DNA of 14,212 bases. It comes from Bacteroidota bacterium. Lineage in GTDB: Bacteria; Bacteroidota; Rhodothermia; Balneolales; Balneolaceae. The translations under genes and the position numbers were made by a program. Below, one piece after another: positions 7,187 to 13,684 of this stretch (position 1 is its first letter; every line of letters starts with the position of its first letter). The notes below the pieces were generated by a model, which saw only the letters and a program-made list of their open reading frames with translations, searched no databases and had not been told where the DNA came from. The stretch covers positions 1 to 14,212 of the forward strand of contig JAGXIS010000008.1 of assembly GCA_024635465.1 (NCBI GenBank), in the 5' to 3' direction.

Positions 7187-7576
7187 ATGGAACTTTTAAC
7201 CTGCATATGTTTAACCTTTTCAAGCCTGTCCATACAAGGATGGGGCCAAGCGGAAGGAATGTATCACGTTAGTGCAGGTGAATCGTTTCAGGTGCATTGG
7301 TTTCAGAATACGCAACCGAAGTTGGCAGATAATAACCTGCAATCCAGTTTTGGTGTATCGTACAGGGTGCAAACGAAGATTGTAGAAGCAGGGGTACTCC
7401 TAACGAACAGAGGCTTTCCATCAGAAAAAGGTTCCCAACTGAATTTTATTGTTGATGTCGGGTATAGCTTCGAGCGATTTAGAGTAAGCTACAGTCATAT
7501 TTCAAACGGATTCGGAATTTTGAATGAGTTCAATGATGGGTTTGATTCAATTAATATTAGAATAAAGTTGAAGTGA
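7187..7576 (+). CDS. Small secreted beta-barrel resembling lipid A 3-O-deacylase (PagL/acyloxyacyl hydrolase)
   Basis: A 129-residue protein. It opens with a hydrophobic, signal-like stretch (about 1-22) ending in GQA, then alternating hydrophobic/polar strands, and finishes in charged IRIKLK. The segment HISNGFG...NDGFDSI (104-121) resembles the HxSN...N.G motif of PagL-type outer-membrane lipid A deacylases, in which the His and Ser are catalytic. The third triad residue (Glu) cannot be placed with confidence; E114 is a candidate. It is short for an eight-stranded barrel, so it may be reduced. The start ATG lies 7 bp after the epimerase stop. An in-frame ATG at 7103 would overlap that gene by 77 bp and add a basic segment (KHKPK) before the hydrophobic core, so the earlier start is not excluded. 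Its place in a polysaccharide unit suggests coordinated lipid A remodelling, or simply a surface barrel. Confidence 0.5.
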   Translation: MELLTCICLTFSSLSIQGWGQAEGMYHVSAGESFQVHWFQNTQPKLADNNLQSSFGVSYRVQTKIVEAGVLLTNRGFPSEKGSQLNFIVDVGYSFERFRVSYSHISNGFGILNEFNDGFDSINIRIKLK

Positions 7577-7618
7577 GAAGTAAAGAAGTGTGAAAAGTGA
7601 GACGTGAGAAGGCAGAAG
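7573..7618. repeat. Purine-rich degenerate short repeats after the barrel gene
   Basis: Starting at the stop codon of the barrel gene, degenerate 7-10 bp units based on GTGAGAAG recur: GTGAGAAG at 7573, then GTGTGAAAAG, GTGAGACG, and GTGAGAAG again at 7604. One strand is almost all purine with no C-rich breaks. No transposase or coding sense is apparent. It resembles short tandem repeats that accumulate at gene ends. Confidence 0.5.
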
Positions 7619-7633
7619 CAGATTACTGAAATT

Positions 7634-7651
7634 CCCCCATAACAAGGGGGG
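7634..7651. terminator. C5/G6 hairpin in the convergent gap
   Basis: CCCCC (7634-7638) and GGGGGG (7646-7651) are separated by a 7-nt loop (ATAACAA). It sits 58 bp after the barrel gene stop, between convergent genes, where a terminator is expected. No T-run follows on the plus strand, so a factor-independent role is uncertain. It may instead be one end of the repeat element that follows. Confidence 0.35.
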
Positions 7652-7656
7652 TGCTA

Positions 7657-7850
7657 GAGTTCAACTCATAAATTCGTAGATCAGACAAATGGCAGAGGAC
7701 AGACGGATTCAAAGTGCTCAACTACGGCAAGGCTTAGCTTCGTAGATCAGGCAGAGGGTGGTAGAAGGATTCAAAGGTCTCATCTTTGGCAAGGCTTCGC
7801 AGAGCACAGAACGCTCAACTATGCCATGGCTTCGTAAAGTAGAGAAAAGG
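7657..7850. repeat. Degenerate tandem repeat, unit about 62-66 bp
   Basis: Two clear copies begin with TTCGTAGATCAG at 7673 and 7739, share GGATTCAAAG and GGCAAGGCTT in the same order, and run to about 7738 and 7800. A third, shortened copy (7801-7830) keeps GCTCAACTA and GGCTT but lacks the middle. A fourth starts TTCGTAAAGTAGAG at 7831. A partial earlier copy (GAGTTCAACT) precedes at 7657. The copies differ by substitutions and small indels, and no long frame is open. The array fills the gap between convergent genes. Its mode of spread is unknown. Confidence 0.65.
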
Positions 7851-7864
7851 GTTACCTTAATTTT

Positions 7865-8260
7865 TTATAGTCTTTGTAGGTGAAGGGGCAATATCAGTAG
7901 AATTCCAAACAAAAGGATGGCTCCGATTGATATAAAAATGCCACGATCATCATCTGTGATCTCTTGCTCTACCTCTACTGCTATGACTTCATAATCTGAT
8001 GCCTCATTTTCAGCAAGAGTTAAAACAGAATTTTCCATTGGATCTGTTTCATTTATTTGAATTGATTCATTCCGCTGGTCTGATTCAATCATCTGGATGA
8101 GGGGTTTTTGCATCTCTTTTGAATAATCGGCTATCGAAGCTGACACCGTTTCTGTATTTGAAGCTGATACTGTATTTATAAAAGTAAAAGGTTCAGATTT
8201 GATTGGTAGTAGCGCCAGTAGCAGTAATGCTATAATAGCCCCAATAAGTAACTTGTTCAT
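7865..8260 (-). CDS. Small membrane protein of unknown function with two TM segments
   Basis: A 131-residue protein I do not recognise. A hydrophobic N-terminus (about 4-20) follows MNK, and a second strong segment (about 107-126) sits near the C-terminus, ending HLQRL. Between them is an acidic, Ser/Thr- and Glu-rich region (about 30-105) with no Cys and little predicted structure. By the positive-inside rule K3 and R130 suggest both ends face the cytoplasm and the acidic loop faces the periplasm. There is no convincing ribosome site, although AT-rich sequence precedes the ATG. It lies 117 bp downstream of the AraC regulator on the same strand and could be its target or partner. A GTTACA element lies about 85 bp upstream of its start. 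The function is open. Confidence 0.65.
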   Translation of the reverse strand: MNKLLIGAIIALLLLALLPIKSEPFTFINTVSASNTETVSASIADYSKEMQKPLIQMIESDQRNESIQINETDPMENSVLTLAENEASDYEVIAVEVEQEITDDDRGIFISIGAILLFGILLILPLHLQRL

Positions 8261-8377
8261 TTTATCGATATTATTTTCTGAATTTTACTGGTCAATGTGA
8301 AACTCATTCCACATCTGTAATATGATAGAATTCAGTAATAAAACCGTTACAAAGACAGGGCTAAAGATTTACAGATA

Positions 8378-8938
8378 TCACAGATTTTCGAGATTTCGCT
8401 CTCTCTTATTTTTCAGCTCTTTGAAATAGGTAGGGGTGAGTCCGGTTACTTTTTTGAACTGGTTAGACAGATGGGCAACACTGCTGTAGTTAAGCTTCCA
8501 GGCTATTTCGGTTAGGGTAAGCTCGTCATAAAGGAGTAGTTCTTTTACCCGTTCAATTTTATGCATGATAACGTACTGCTGTATGGTAATTCCTCTCACT
8601 TCAGAAAAGGTATTTGAAAGATAGGTGTAATCGTAATCCAGCTTATCACTGATATAATTGGAGTCGTTCACTTTGGGTAACTCATCTGAAAAGTGAATCA
8701 TCTCTACGATGACGTTCTTAATTTTTTCAACCAAGATATTTTTTTTGTCATCGAGCAGTTCCAGCCCGCCCCTTTTTAAATTTTTTGAAAAGACTTCTAT
8801 CTGCTCATCTGTTATGTCATCCTGAACTTCTACTATACCCAGATCTACAGAAACGTAGTTCACCCCGAGCTTTTGCAACTCTTCCCTGACGAACATTTTA
8901 CAGCGCAGGCTAACCATATATTTTATATATAATTTCAT
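8378..8938 (-). CDS. Short AraC-family transcriptional regulator with HMA-like N-terminal domain
   Basis: A 186-residue DNA-binding protein. The C-terminal two-thirds is a two-helix-turn-helix AraC/XylS domain. The first HTH is around 98-118. The second is in LTEIAWKLNYSSVAHLSNQFKKVTG (142-166), followed by the canonical LTPTYFK (167-173). The first 62 residues can be read as beta-alpha-beta-beta-alpha-beta (KLYIKYMV, a helix with RCKMFVREELQKLG, then YVSVDLGIVEV, then DEQIEVFSKNLKRGG). That is a heavy-metal-associated-like ferredoxin fold in which the usual two-cysteine metal loop is reduced to one Cys (C13). The ligand is therefore unclear. The stop of the gene is 117 bp from the downstream small membrane protein. 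CTGTTACAG 18 bp upstream of its start could be an autoregulatory site. An internal ATG at 8917 is a less likely start. Confidence 0.85.
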   Translation of the reverse strand: MKLYIKYMVSLRCKMFVREELQKLGVNYVSVDLGIVEVQDDITDEQIEVFSKNLKRGGLELLDDKKNILVEKIKNVIVEMIHFSDELPKVNDSNYISDKLDYDYTYLSNTFSEVRGITIQQYVIMHKIERVKELLLYDELTLTEIAWKLNYSSVAHLSNQFKKVTGLTPTYFKELKNKRERNLENL

Positions 8939-9270
8939 AATGCCATTATTGAAAACTGTTACAGAACAGCATAATTATAGCTGTTAATTAAATCAAAAGA
9001 CTTTATTTTATATATACACACTCTAAATAACGATTTTTGCACAATAATCCCTCTTATTTAGAAGCAATACATATTGTATATTTATTTATGAATGTTACAT
9101 AAATCACAGGTGAGTGCCTTAAGTGCTTTTACACATGTACATTCATTCTGGGGTTCACTTCTACAATAAAGCTCTCTAAAAGAAAATGAATCAACTTTTT
9201 ATGGCCAACTCATTTCATATTAAAGAAACTTCTCATTCTCTCTAGATGTATATTCTGGTTTAATTTTGTG
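8939..9270. other. AT-rich intergenic region upstream of the AraC gene
   Basis: About 330 bp with no supported gene. It contains two perfect 9-bp palindromes centred on T, CTGTTACAG (8956-8964) and ATGTTACAT (9092-9100), and an extended CTGTT-ACAG-AACAG (8956-8969). These are the best regulatory candidates. I see no clear terminator for the lipoprotein gene that ends at 9271. The longest open frames are about 20 codons and not credible. Confidence 0.45.
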
Positions 9271-9927
9271 TCAATTCATTGAAATTCCGGTTTGTGTCAT
9301 TTCTGATCTTGCGTCTTCAATTGCTGATTGAAGTTTTTCTAATTCATTTTTCAACATATTTCCGTTTCGAACTGTTTGATCAGATAATGAGGCAATGGAA
9401 GTGATTCCTTTTGTAGTCAGATCGTTCGACATGTAATTCTCAATTTCGTTAACATCAGAAACGTAAATCCTGAAAGCTTCCTTCACACCCTTATTATTTT
9501 CAGCGATTCTGTCATAGATTTCGCCCAACTCTGCACGACGTTCATCACTGCTTCTCTGTATATCCGGGTTATCGTACTGATTGTTATTTTTTTCCCATTC
9601 TTGAAAGTAAGTTTTACCATTCTTTGTCATTTCATCGGCATGACCTGAGAAGTCATTCTCCATCTTTGCAATTTTCGAAACATTGTTTGAAAAAACATCA
9701 TATGCTTTCTTCACATCTACCTGTCCCGGTTTTGTAAGTTCATTTAGAGAAGTTCCTATAGATTCAATTTGAACAACAATATCTTGAATGTCGTCATCAA
9801 CGGTTTTCATAGAAGACTGCACATTTTCTGATCGTTGCATTCCTGTTGTTGTGCATGCTGCTAAAGTAAAAGTCGTAACAAACAAAAGAACGGCGATAGC
9901 ACTTCCCGTTTTGGCAAAATTTATCAT
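9271..9927 (-). CDS. DUF2959-like predicted lipoprotein
   Basis: A 218-residue predicted lipoprotein. A hydrophobic signal (about 8-24) ends in the lipobox LAAC with C25 as the lipidated cysteine. The mature part is helical and hydrophilic with coiled-coil character. The central stretch YFQEWEKNNNQYDNPDIQRSS (107-127) and the following RRAELGEIYDRI resemble the DUF2959 family, whose function is unknown. The residue after the cysteine is T, so in a typical Gram-negative it would go to the outer membrane. The match is by pattern only. The ribosome site AAAAGAGAG is well placed. A CCGCA/TGCGG hairpin precedes it in the leader, and CTGTTACA lies 86 bp upstream. Its neighbours are an AraC regulator and an Na+/H+ antiporter, which suggests an envelope-stress role. 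Confidence 0.7.
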   Translation of the reverse strand: MINFAKTGSAIAVLLFVTTFTLAACTTTGMQRSENVQSSMKTVDDDIQDIVVQIESIGTSLNELTKPGQVDVKKAYDVFSNNVSKIAKMENDFSGHADEMTKNGKTYFQEWEKNNNQYDNPDIQRSSDERRAELGEIYDRIAENNKGVKEAFRIYVSDVNEIENYMSNDLTTKGITSIASLSDQTVRNGNMLKNELEKLQSAIEDARSEMTQTGISMN

Positions 9928-9946
9928 GGTATGGTCTCTCTTTTTT

Positions 9947-9959
9947 CCGCAAGCTGCGG
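9947..9959 (-). promoter_or_regulatory. Short GC-rich leader hairpin before the lipoprotein gene
   Basis: CCGCA (9947-9951) and TGCGG (9955-9959) pair around a 3-nt loop, 19 bp before the start codon at 9927 and next to the ribosome binding site. In AT-rich surroundings it should be a stable mRNA hairpin. It may protect the message or modulate translation. Confidence 0.4.
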
Positions 9960-10096
9960 TATCGTTATATGGTTGTAATCACATTATAATATCATTATTG
10001 TGCGACAAGGTACTGTTACATCTAGATAGTTGATGGTTACATATTTAACAGACTTAAGATTTTACAACCAAATTTTTACTGGAATTCGACAACTTT

Positions 10097-11371
10097 TCAA
10101 TCGGTTTGTAACTCATTATCTTCTTTTATGTCAAGTCTGTCCATGATCGGTTTCGCAGACATACCATGTATAAAAACGGAGCCCGTAACAATTAAAATAG
10201 TGATCGCCCAGAGCTCATCGGATTGAGGGAAGTCTACCATATAAATTGCATACGCCAGATAGTAAAGTGATCCGATGCCCCTGATCCCAAAATAGGATAT
10301 AACCCACCGTCTCTGCATTGGAAGATGACTTCCAATGAGTGCAAGGAATCCGCTGATCGGACGCACAATAAAAATAATTACGATAGCAAGTAAGATCATG
10401 GGAAGTGTTAAAGGTTCCAATACTCCATATACCAGATAACCGCCCATAATGAGCATCAGAACTCCTTCCAACATATGTTCCATCGTAGTCGAAAATTTAT
10501 GAACCTCTTTTTGAAATTTATGGTCGGGTTCTTTTTGACGGAAAAAACAGGCTGACACAAATACAGCAATGAAACCATAAGAGGATATAAATTCTGCAAC
10601 CGCATAGGGAAAAAGAACGAGGGCAATCGCAAATACCCCGTGATCAATTTTTAAACGGCTTTCATTCACAAACTTGAAGAGTAAAAAAGCCAAAAACTTA
10701 CCGCAAACTACGCCGGTTATCCCTCCAACTATGATTTTATAAAACACATCGATAACCAACCAATCAAAAAACCATCCTGAGGGGGCCAATCCCATTACGG
10801 CAACGGCTATCGCTAGATTTGTGAATGGAAATGCGAGCCCATCATTTAATCCGGCCTCAGTGGTTAATGTTAACCGAGCAGAGGATCCATCAGGAGTTCC
10901 TGGATCCGTTGTTTGTACATCATCGGCTAAAACCGGATCGGTGGGTGCAATAACGGCGCCTAACAGTATAGCAGAGGCGGGAACGAGTCCTGCCACCCAC
11001 CAACCTAACAGAGCTGTTATGCCGATAGTGAGGGGCATTGTGATCAAAAGTAACCTGGCACTGGCTTTCCATGTTATCCACTTAAAAGGTTCATTGATTT
11101 TTAACCCTGCAGATGCTAGAGCAACGATTACTCCAAATTCTGTAATTCGCTTAAGCATTGCGGGTTCACCGATTAACTCAGGCAATTCCCAGGGGATTGG
11201 CAACTGAAACAATACAATCCCGGATAGTAAAAAAAGTATCGGTGATGTAACATATTTCATTGATTTCAGACGCGGAGTCAAAATCAATATCACAAGCACT
11301 ATCAATGCTAATAACATCAACAAGACTATGTAAAAATCAAATTCAAAAAATTCCGGATATGAATTTTCCAT
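10097..11371 (-). CDS. CPA1 Na+/H+ antiporter (NhaP-type)
   Basis: A 424-residue integral membrane antiporter of the monovalent cation:proton antiporter-1 family, which exchanges cytoplasmic Na+ (or K+) for protons at the inner membrane. About 12 hydrophobic segments are visible. The key ion-site elements are present: TDPV (144-147), EAGLNDG (172-178) with the Asn-Asp pair used in CPA1 transport, the RP of RPISGF (337-342), and FGIRGIGSLYYL (361-372) with HGMSAKP (402-408) near the end. The hydrophilic tail is short, so no regulatory domain is attached. The start is preceded at once by GAAAGAGAGA. It is transcribed toward the lipoprotein gene, 169 bp away. A salt/pH role fits the neighbouring Pmp3 and MscS genes. 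Ion preference cannot be read from sequence. Confidence 0.9.
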   Translation of the reverse strand: MENSYPEFFEFDFYIVLLMLLALIVLVILILTPRLKSMKYVTSPILFLLSGIVLFQLPIPWELPELIGEPAMLKRITEFGVIVALASAGLKINEPFKWITWKASARLLLITMPLTIGITALLGWWVAGLVPASAILLGAVIAPTDPVLADDVQTTDPGTPDGSSARLTLTTEAGLNDGLAFPFTNLAIAVAVMGLAPSGWFFDWLVIDVFYKIIVGGITGVVCGKFLAFLLFKFVNESRLKIDHGVFAIALVLFPYAVAEFISSYGFIAVFVSACFFRQKEPDHKFQKEVHKFSTTMEHMLEGVLMLIMGGYLVYGVLEPLTLPMILLAIVIIFIVRPISGFLALIGSHLPMQRRWVISYFGIRGIGSLYYLAYAIYMVDFPQSDELWAITILIVTGSVFIHGMSAKPIMDRLDIKEDNELQTD

Positions 11372-11837
11372 TCTCTCTTTCTATTCTACGAAATAGTAAT
11401 TAAACTTTTCTCTTGTATCTCACTACCCTGTCCTTCAGTCGATCCTTTCACTACCGAGTCATTTTATATTCCGCAACCATATGAAACTTTTAAAATTCAA
11501 CTCGTTGGATTGTCGCTTTGTCTGTATCATGATTGATCACCAGATTGGTTGCAAAATCATAGCGTTGTGATCACTTTTAATAGATGTATTTTTAATCCTC
11601 ACTCTTACTTTGAATTCATAGCAAGATGTATAGAAATAGATAGGCAAGATAAGTGGAAAACGAATTACATAATATAAACCGACCATTGCAAATTTTACAG
11701 ATTTAACCCCGTCGTTTTTTAATTGGTTAATTCTGCAATATATTGAATTGCAAAAGGCAGTTGGGTTCACGATTCCTTTCTGTGAATCATTATATTGACA
11801 TCAGTCAAACATTATTAAACAATCAAGAGAACCTCCT
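11372..11837. other. Divergent intergenic region between the antiporter and Pmp3 genes
   Basis: Roughly 465 bp with no gene I can support. GTGATCAC at 11567-11574 is an 8-bp palindrome. TTGACA at about 11794 could be a -35 element for the plus-strand Pmp3 gene, but no well-spaced -10 follows. A minus-strand frame at 11537-11770 begins with GTG, lacks a ribosome site and shows no family resemblance. Confidence 0.4.
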
Positions 11838-11996
11838 ATGGATATTATAAAAATCATTTTTGCAATTATTCTACCACCACTTGGTGTATTTTTAGAAGTG
11901 GGACTGACCGGGGCTTTTTGGTTGAATATTTTACTGACCATCCTCGGATTTATTCCCGGTATTATTCATGCTATCTGGGTGATTTCCAAACACTGA
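11838..11996 (+). CDS. Pmp3/YqaE (UPF0057) family small membrane protein
   Basis: A 52-residue hydrophobic protein. The translation starts MDIIKIIFAIILPPLGVFLE, then has a short linker (VGLTGAF) and a second membrane segment LNILLTILGFIPGIIHA, ending ISKH. ILPPLGVFLE and LGFIPGIIHA are diagnostic of the Pmp3 proteolipid family, in which two membrane helices form a hairpin. Family members are linked to membrane potential and to cold, salt or osmotic stress. The length agrees with the usual 50-60 residues. The upstream AAGAGAA is a modest ribosome site. It lies 73 bp before the MscS gene on the same strand and may be co-transcribed with it. Confidence 0.9.
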   Translation: MDIIKIIFAIILPPLGVFLEVGLTGAFWLNILLTILGFIPGIIHAIWVISKH

Positions 11997-12069
11997 TATT
12001 TAAATAATATTTACCGGGTTGTTCAGAAATCAGTTCTGATGTTATAGTTACTATCATTATACTGTGGAT

Positions 12070-13461
12070 ATGTTTTACAGAAACCTTCGCTTTTATGGGA
12101 TATTTTTCCTGTTGATTGCCTTACCGGCATTGGGTTCAGCACAAGATGATAGACAGAGCGTTCAGCCGGAAAGTAACTCTACACCACCGATTCGGGAACA
12201 AGTGGATGTTCGCCCGGAAGCCGCAGATTCGGAGATTCAAGAGCGATTGAGAGGTATATTGGCCTCTACAGGTTGGTTTGTCGATACGGAGGTGGAGGTT
12301 AATGATGGGGTTGTGTTTTTACGGGGTTCAACAGAGACTGAAGATTTCAAACGATGGGCCGGTGAACTCGCCCGAAATACACAGGATGTCACAGCGGTCG
12401 TAAATCAAATTCAGATCATAGAACCGGATATCTGGAATTATGAGCCTGCTTTTATCGGTATGCAAGAGCTGTGGCGAAGCATCATGCGTTCGGTTCCCTT
12501 TTGGATCTTTGGGCTAATCGTTATCATCATATTTTGGGGTCTCTCTTTACTTGTAGCCAAAATAATGCGCGCTTTTCTTAAGAAAAGAGAAATGAACAGC
12601 TTGCTTAGGGGCATAGTCGCAAGAGGCGTCGCTGTTATAGTATTTCTCTTGGGGTTGTATATTGTTTTTTACATTGCGGATTTAACCAGTATAGCCCTCA
12701 CATTATTGGGCGGGACCGGTCTGCTGGGTATTGTCTTAGGAATTGCATTTCGTGAAATCACCGAAAACTTTCTAGCCAGTATTTTTTTGAGTATCCAAAA
12801 TCCTTTTCACGCCGGCGACCTAGTTGAGATTAACGGTATTATCGGTTTTGTTCAAAGTCTTACGGTTCGTGCGACGCTGCTTATGAAGCATGACGGTAAC
12901 CACATACAGATTCCGAATTCTACGGTCTACAAAAGCACTATTCTCAATTATACCAGTAACCCGAATCAACGAGCGACATTTACGATTGGTATCGGTTATG
13001 ACGATAGTATCCCCACAGCGCAGAAAGTCGGAATAAAAGTATTAGAGGACCATCCTGCGGTCTTAAAAGAACCGGAACCATGGGTTTTAGTCGATCAATT
13101 GGCTGCCTCTACCGTCAATATAAAGTTTTATTTTTGGGTGAATACTCATACTCACAACCTGTTTAAAGTGAAGTCATCCGTATTGCGATTGATGAAAACA
13201 GCCTATATGAAAGAGGGGATTTCTATGCCGGATGAAGCGAGAGAGATGGTTTTTCCAAACGGTGTGCCTGTACAGTTAACACAGGATTCTCAATCGTCTT
13301 TGAAAGGGAAAGATAAAATTGAAGAGAAAACAAAACCATCAGAGGAGTCCAAATTGGCGACAGAAGGAGAGGGCGGTTTGAAAAGTAATGATCAAGAAAT
13401 TCGGGATCAAGCTAGCCAATCCCGATCACCGGAAGAAGGAGAAGACCTCCTGAAAAAGTAA
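12070..13461 (+). CDS. BON-domain MscS-type mechanosensitive channel
   Basis: A small-conductance mechanosensitive channel, 463 residues from ATG 12070. A GTG two codons earlier (12064) is an alternative and changes little. A signal peptide (about 1-24, ending in GSA) is followed by a periplasmic BON domain (about 52-118, with VEVNDGVVFLRGST). Then come three membrane segments (about 141-164, 183-204 and 207-228). The last is the pore helix LTLLGGTGLLGIVLGIAF, leading into the MscS beta domain FLSIQNPFHAGDLVEING (239-256). The C-terminal tail (about 400-463) is highly charged and low in complexity. Such channels release solutes on hypo-osmotic shock. BON fusion is known in some MscS lineages and would bind phospholipid or envelope material. 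No good ribosome site is visible. A T-centred palindrome ATAGTTACTAT (12044-12054) lies 15 bp before the start. Confidence 0.9.
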   Translation: MFYRNLRFYGIFFLLIALPALGSAQDDRQSVQPESNSTPPIREQVDVRPEAADSEIQERLRGILASTGWFVDTEVEVNDGVVFLRGSTETEDFKRWAGELARNTQDVTAVVNQIQIIEPDIWNYEPAFIGMQELWRSIMRSVPFWIFGLIVIIIFWGLSLLVAKIMRAFLKKREMNSLLRGIVARGVAVIVFLLGLYIVFYIADLTSIALTLLGGTGLLGIVLGIAFREITENFLASIFLSIQNPFHAGDLVEINGIIGFVQSLTVRATLLMKHDGNHIQIPNSTVYKSTILNYTSNPNQRATFTIGIGYDDSIPTAQKVGIKVLEDHPAVLKEPEPWVLVDQLAASTVNIKFYFWVNTHTHNLFKVKSSVLRLMKTAYMKEGISMPDEAREMVFPNGVPVQLTQDSQSSLKGKDKIEEKTKPSEESKLATEGEGGLKSNDQEIRDQASQSRSPEEGEDLLKK

Positions 13462-13490
13462 TGAGTATTGTGATGTTAAAACCGATTCTA

Positions 13491-13619
13491 AAAGCTTATC
13501 ATTCAGTATTTCTGAGCGATCGAAATTGTAAACAGAATGTAATAATGTGTGCAGTGTCATCTATTTAAAAATTACAAATAATTAAAAGTAGCATTTCTGT
13601 TACAATTATGATAAGCTTT
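13491..13619. repeat. Perfect 12-bp inverted repeat, arms 105 bp apart
   Basis: AAAGCTTATCAT (13491-13502) and ATGATAAGCTTT (13608-13619) are exact reverse complements between the MscS stop and the desaturase start. The flanks show no target-site duplication, so a 129-bp inserted element is not proven. A looping operator pair is another reading. A CTGTTACA site (13597-13604) lies 3 bp inside the right arm. Confidence 0.55.
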
Positions 13620-13684
13620 ATGATGTACCTATAAGTGCATTTTTTAATATGAATACATATTTATTCAAATAAGGCAGATTTAAA

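Noticed and set aside
7657..7850. The repeated 62-66 bp units as a CRISPR array.
   Set aside because: The copies vary throughout, there are no constant repeats with unique spacers, and no cas genes are present.
9181..9246. A 19-codon plus-strand frame (MNQLFMANSF...) as a small protein.
   Set aside because: Too short, no ribosome site and no context supporting expression.
10821..11207. A 128-codon plus-strand frame inside the antiporter gene.
   Set aside because: It lies fully antisense to a strongly supported gene and its translation has no domain.
11537..11770. A 77-codon minus-strand frame.
   Set aside because: GTG start without ribosome site, no recognisable domain, in an AT-rich promoter region.
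13491..13619. The 129-bp interval as a proven MITE.
   Set aside because: The 12-bp ends are perfect but no target duplication flanks them and no second copy is in the window. Kept only as a repeat.
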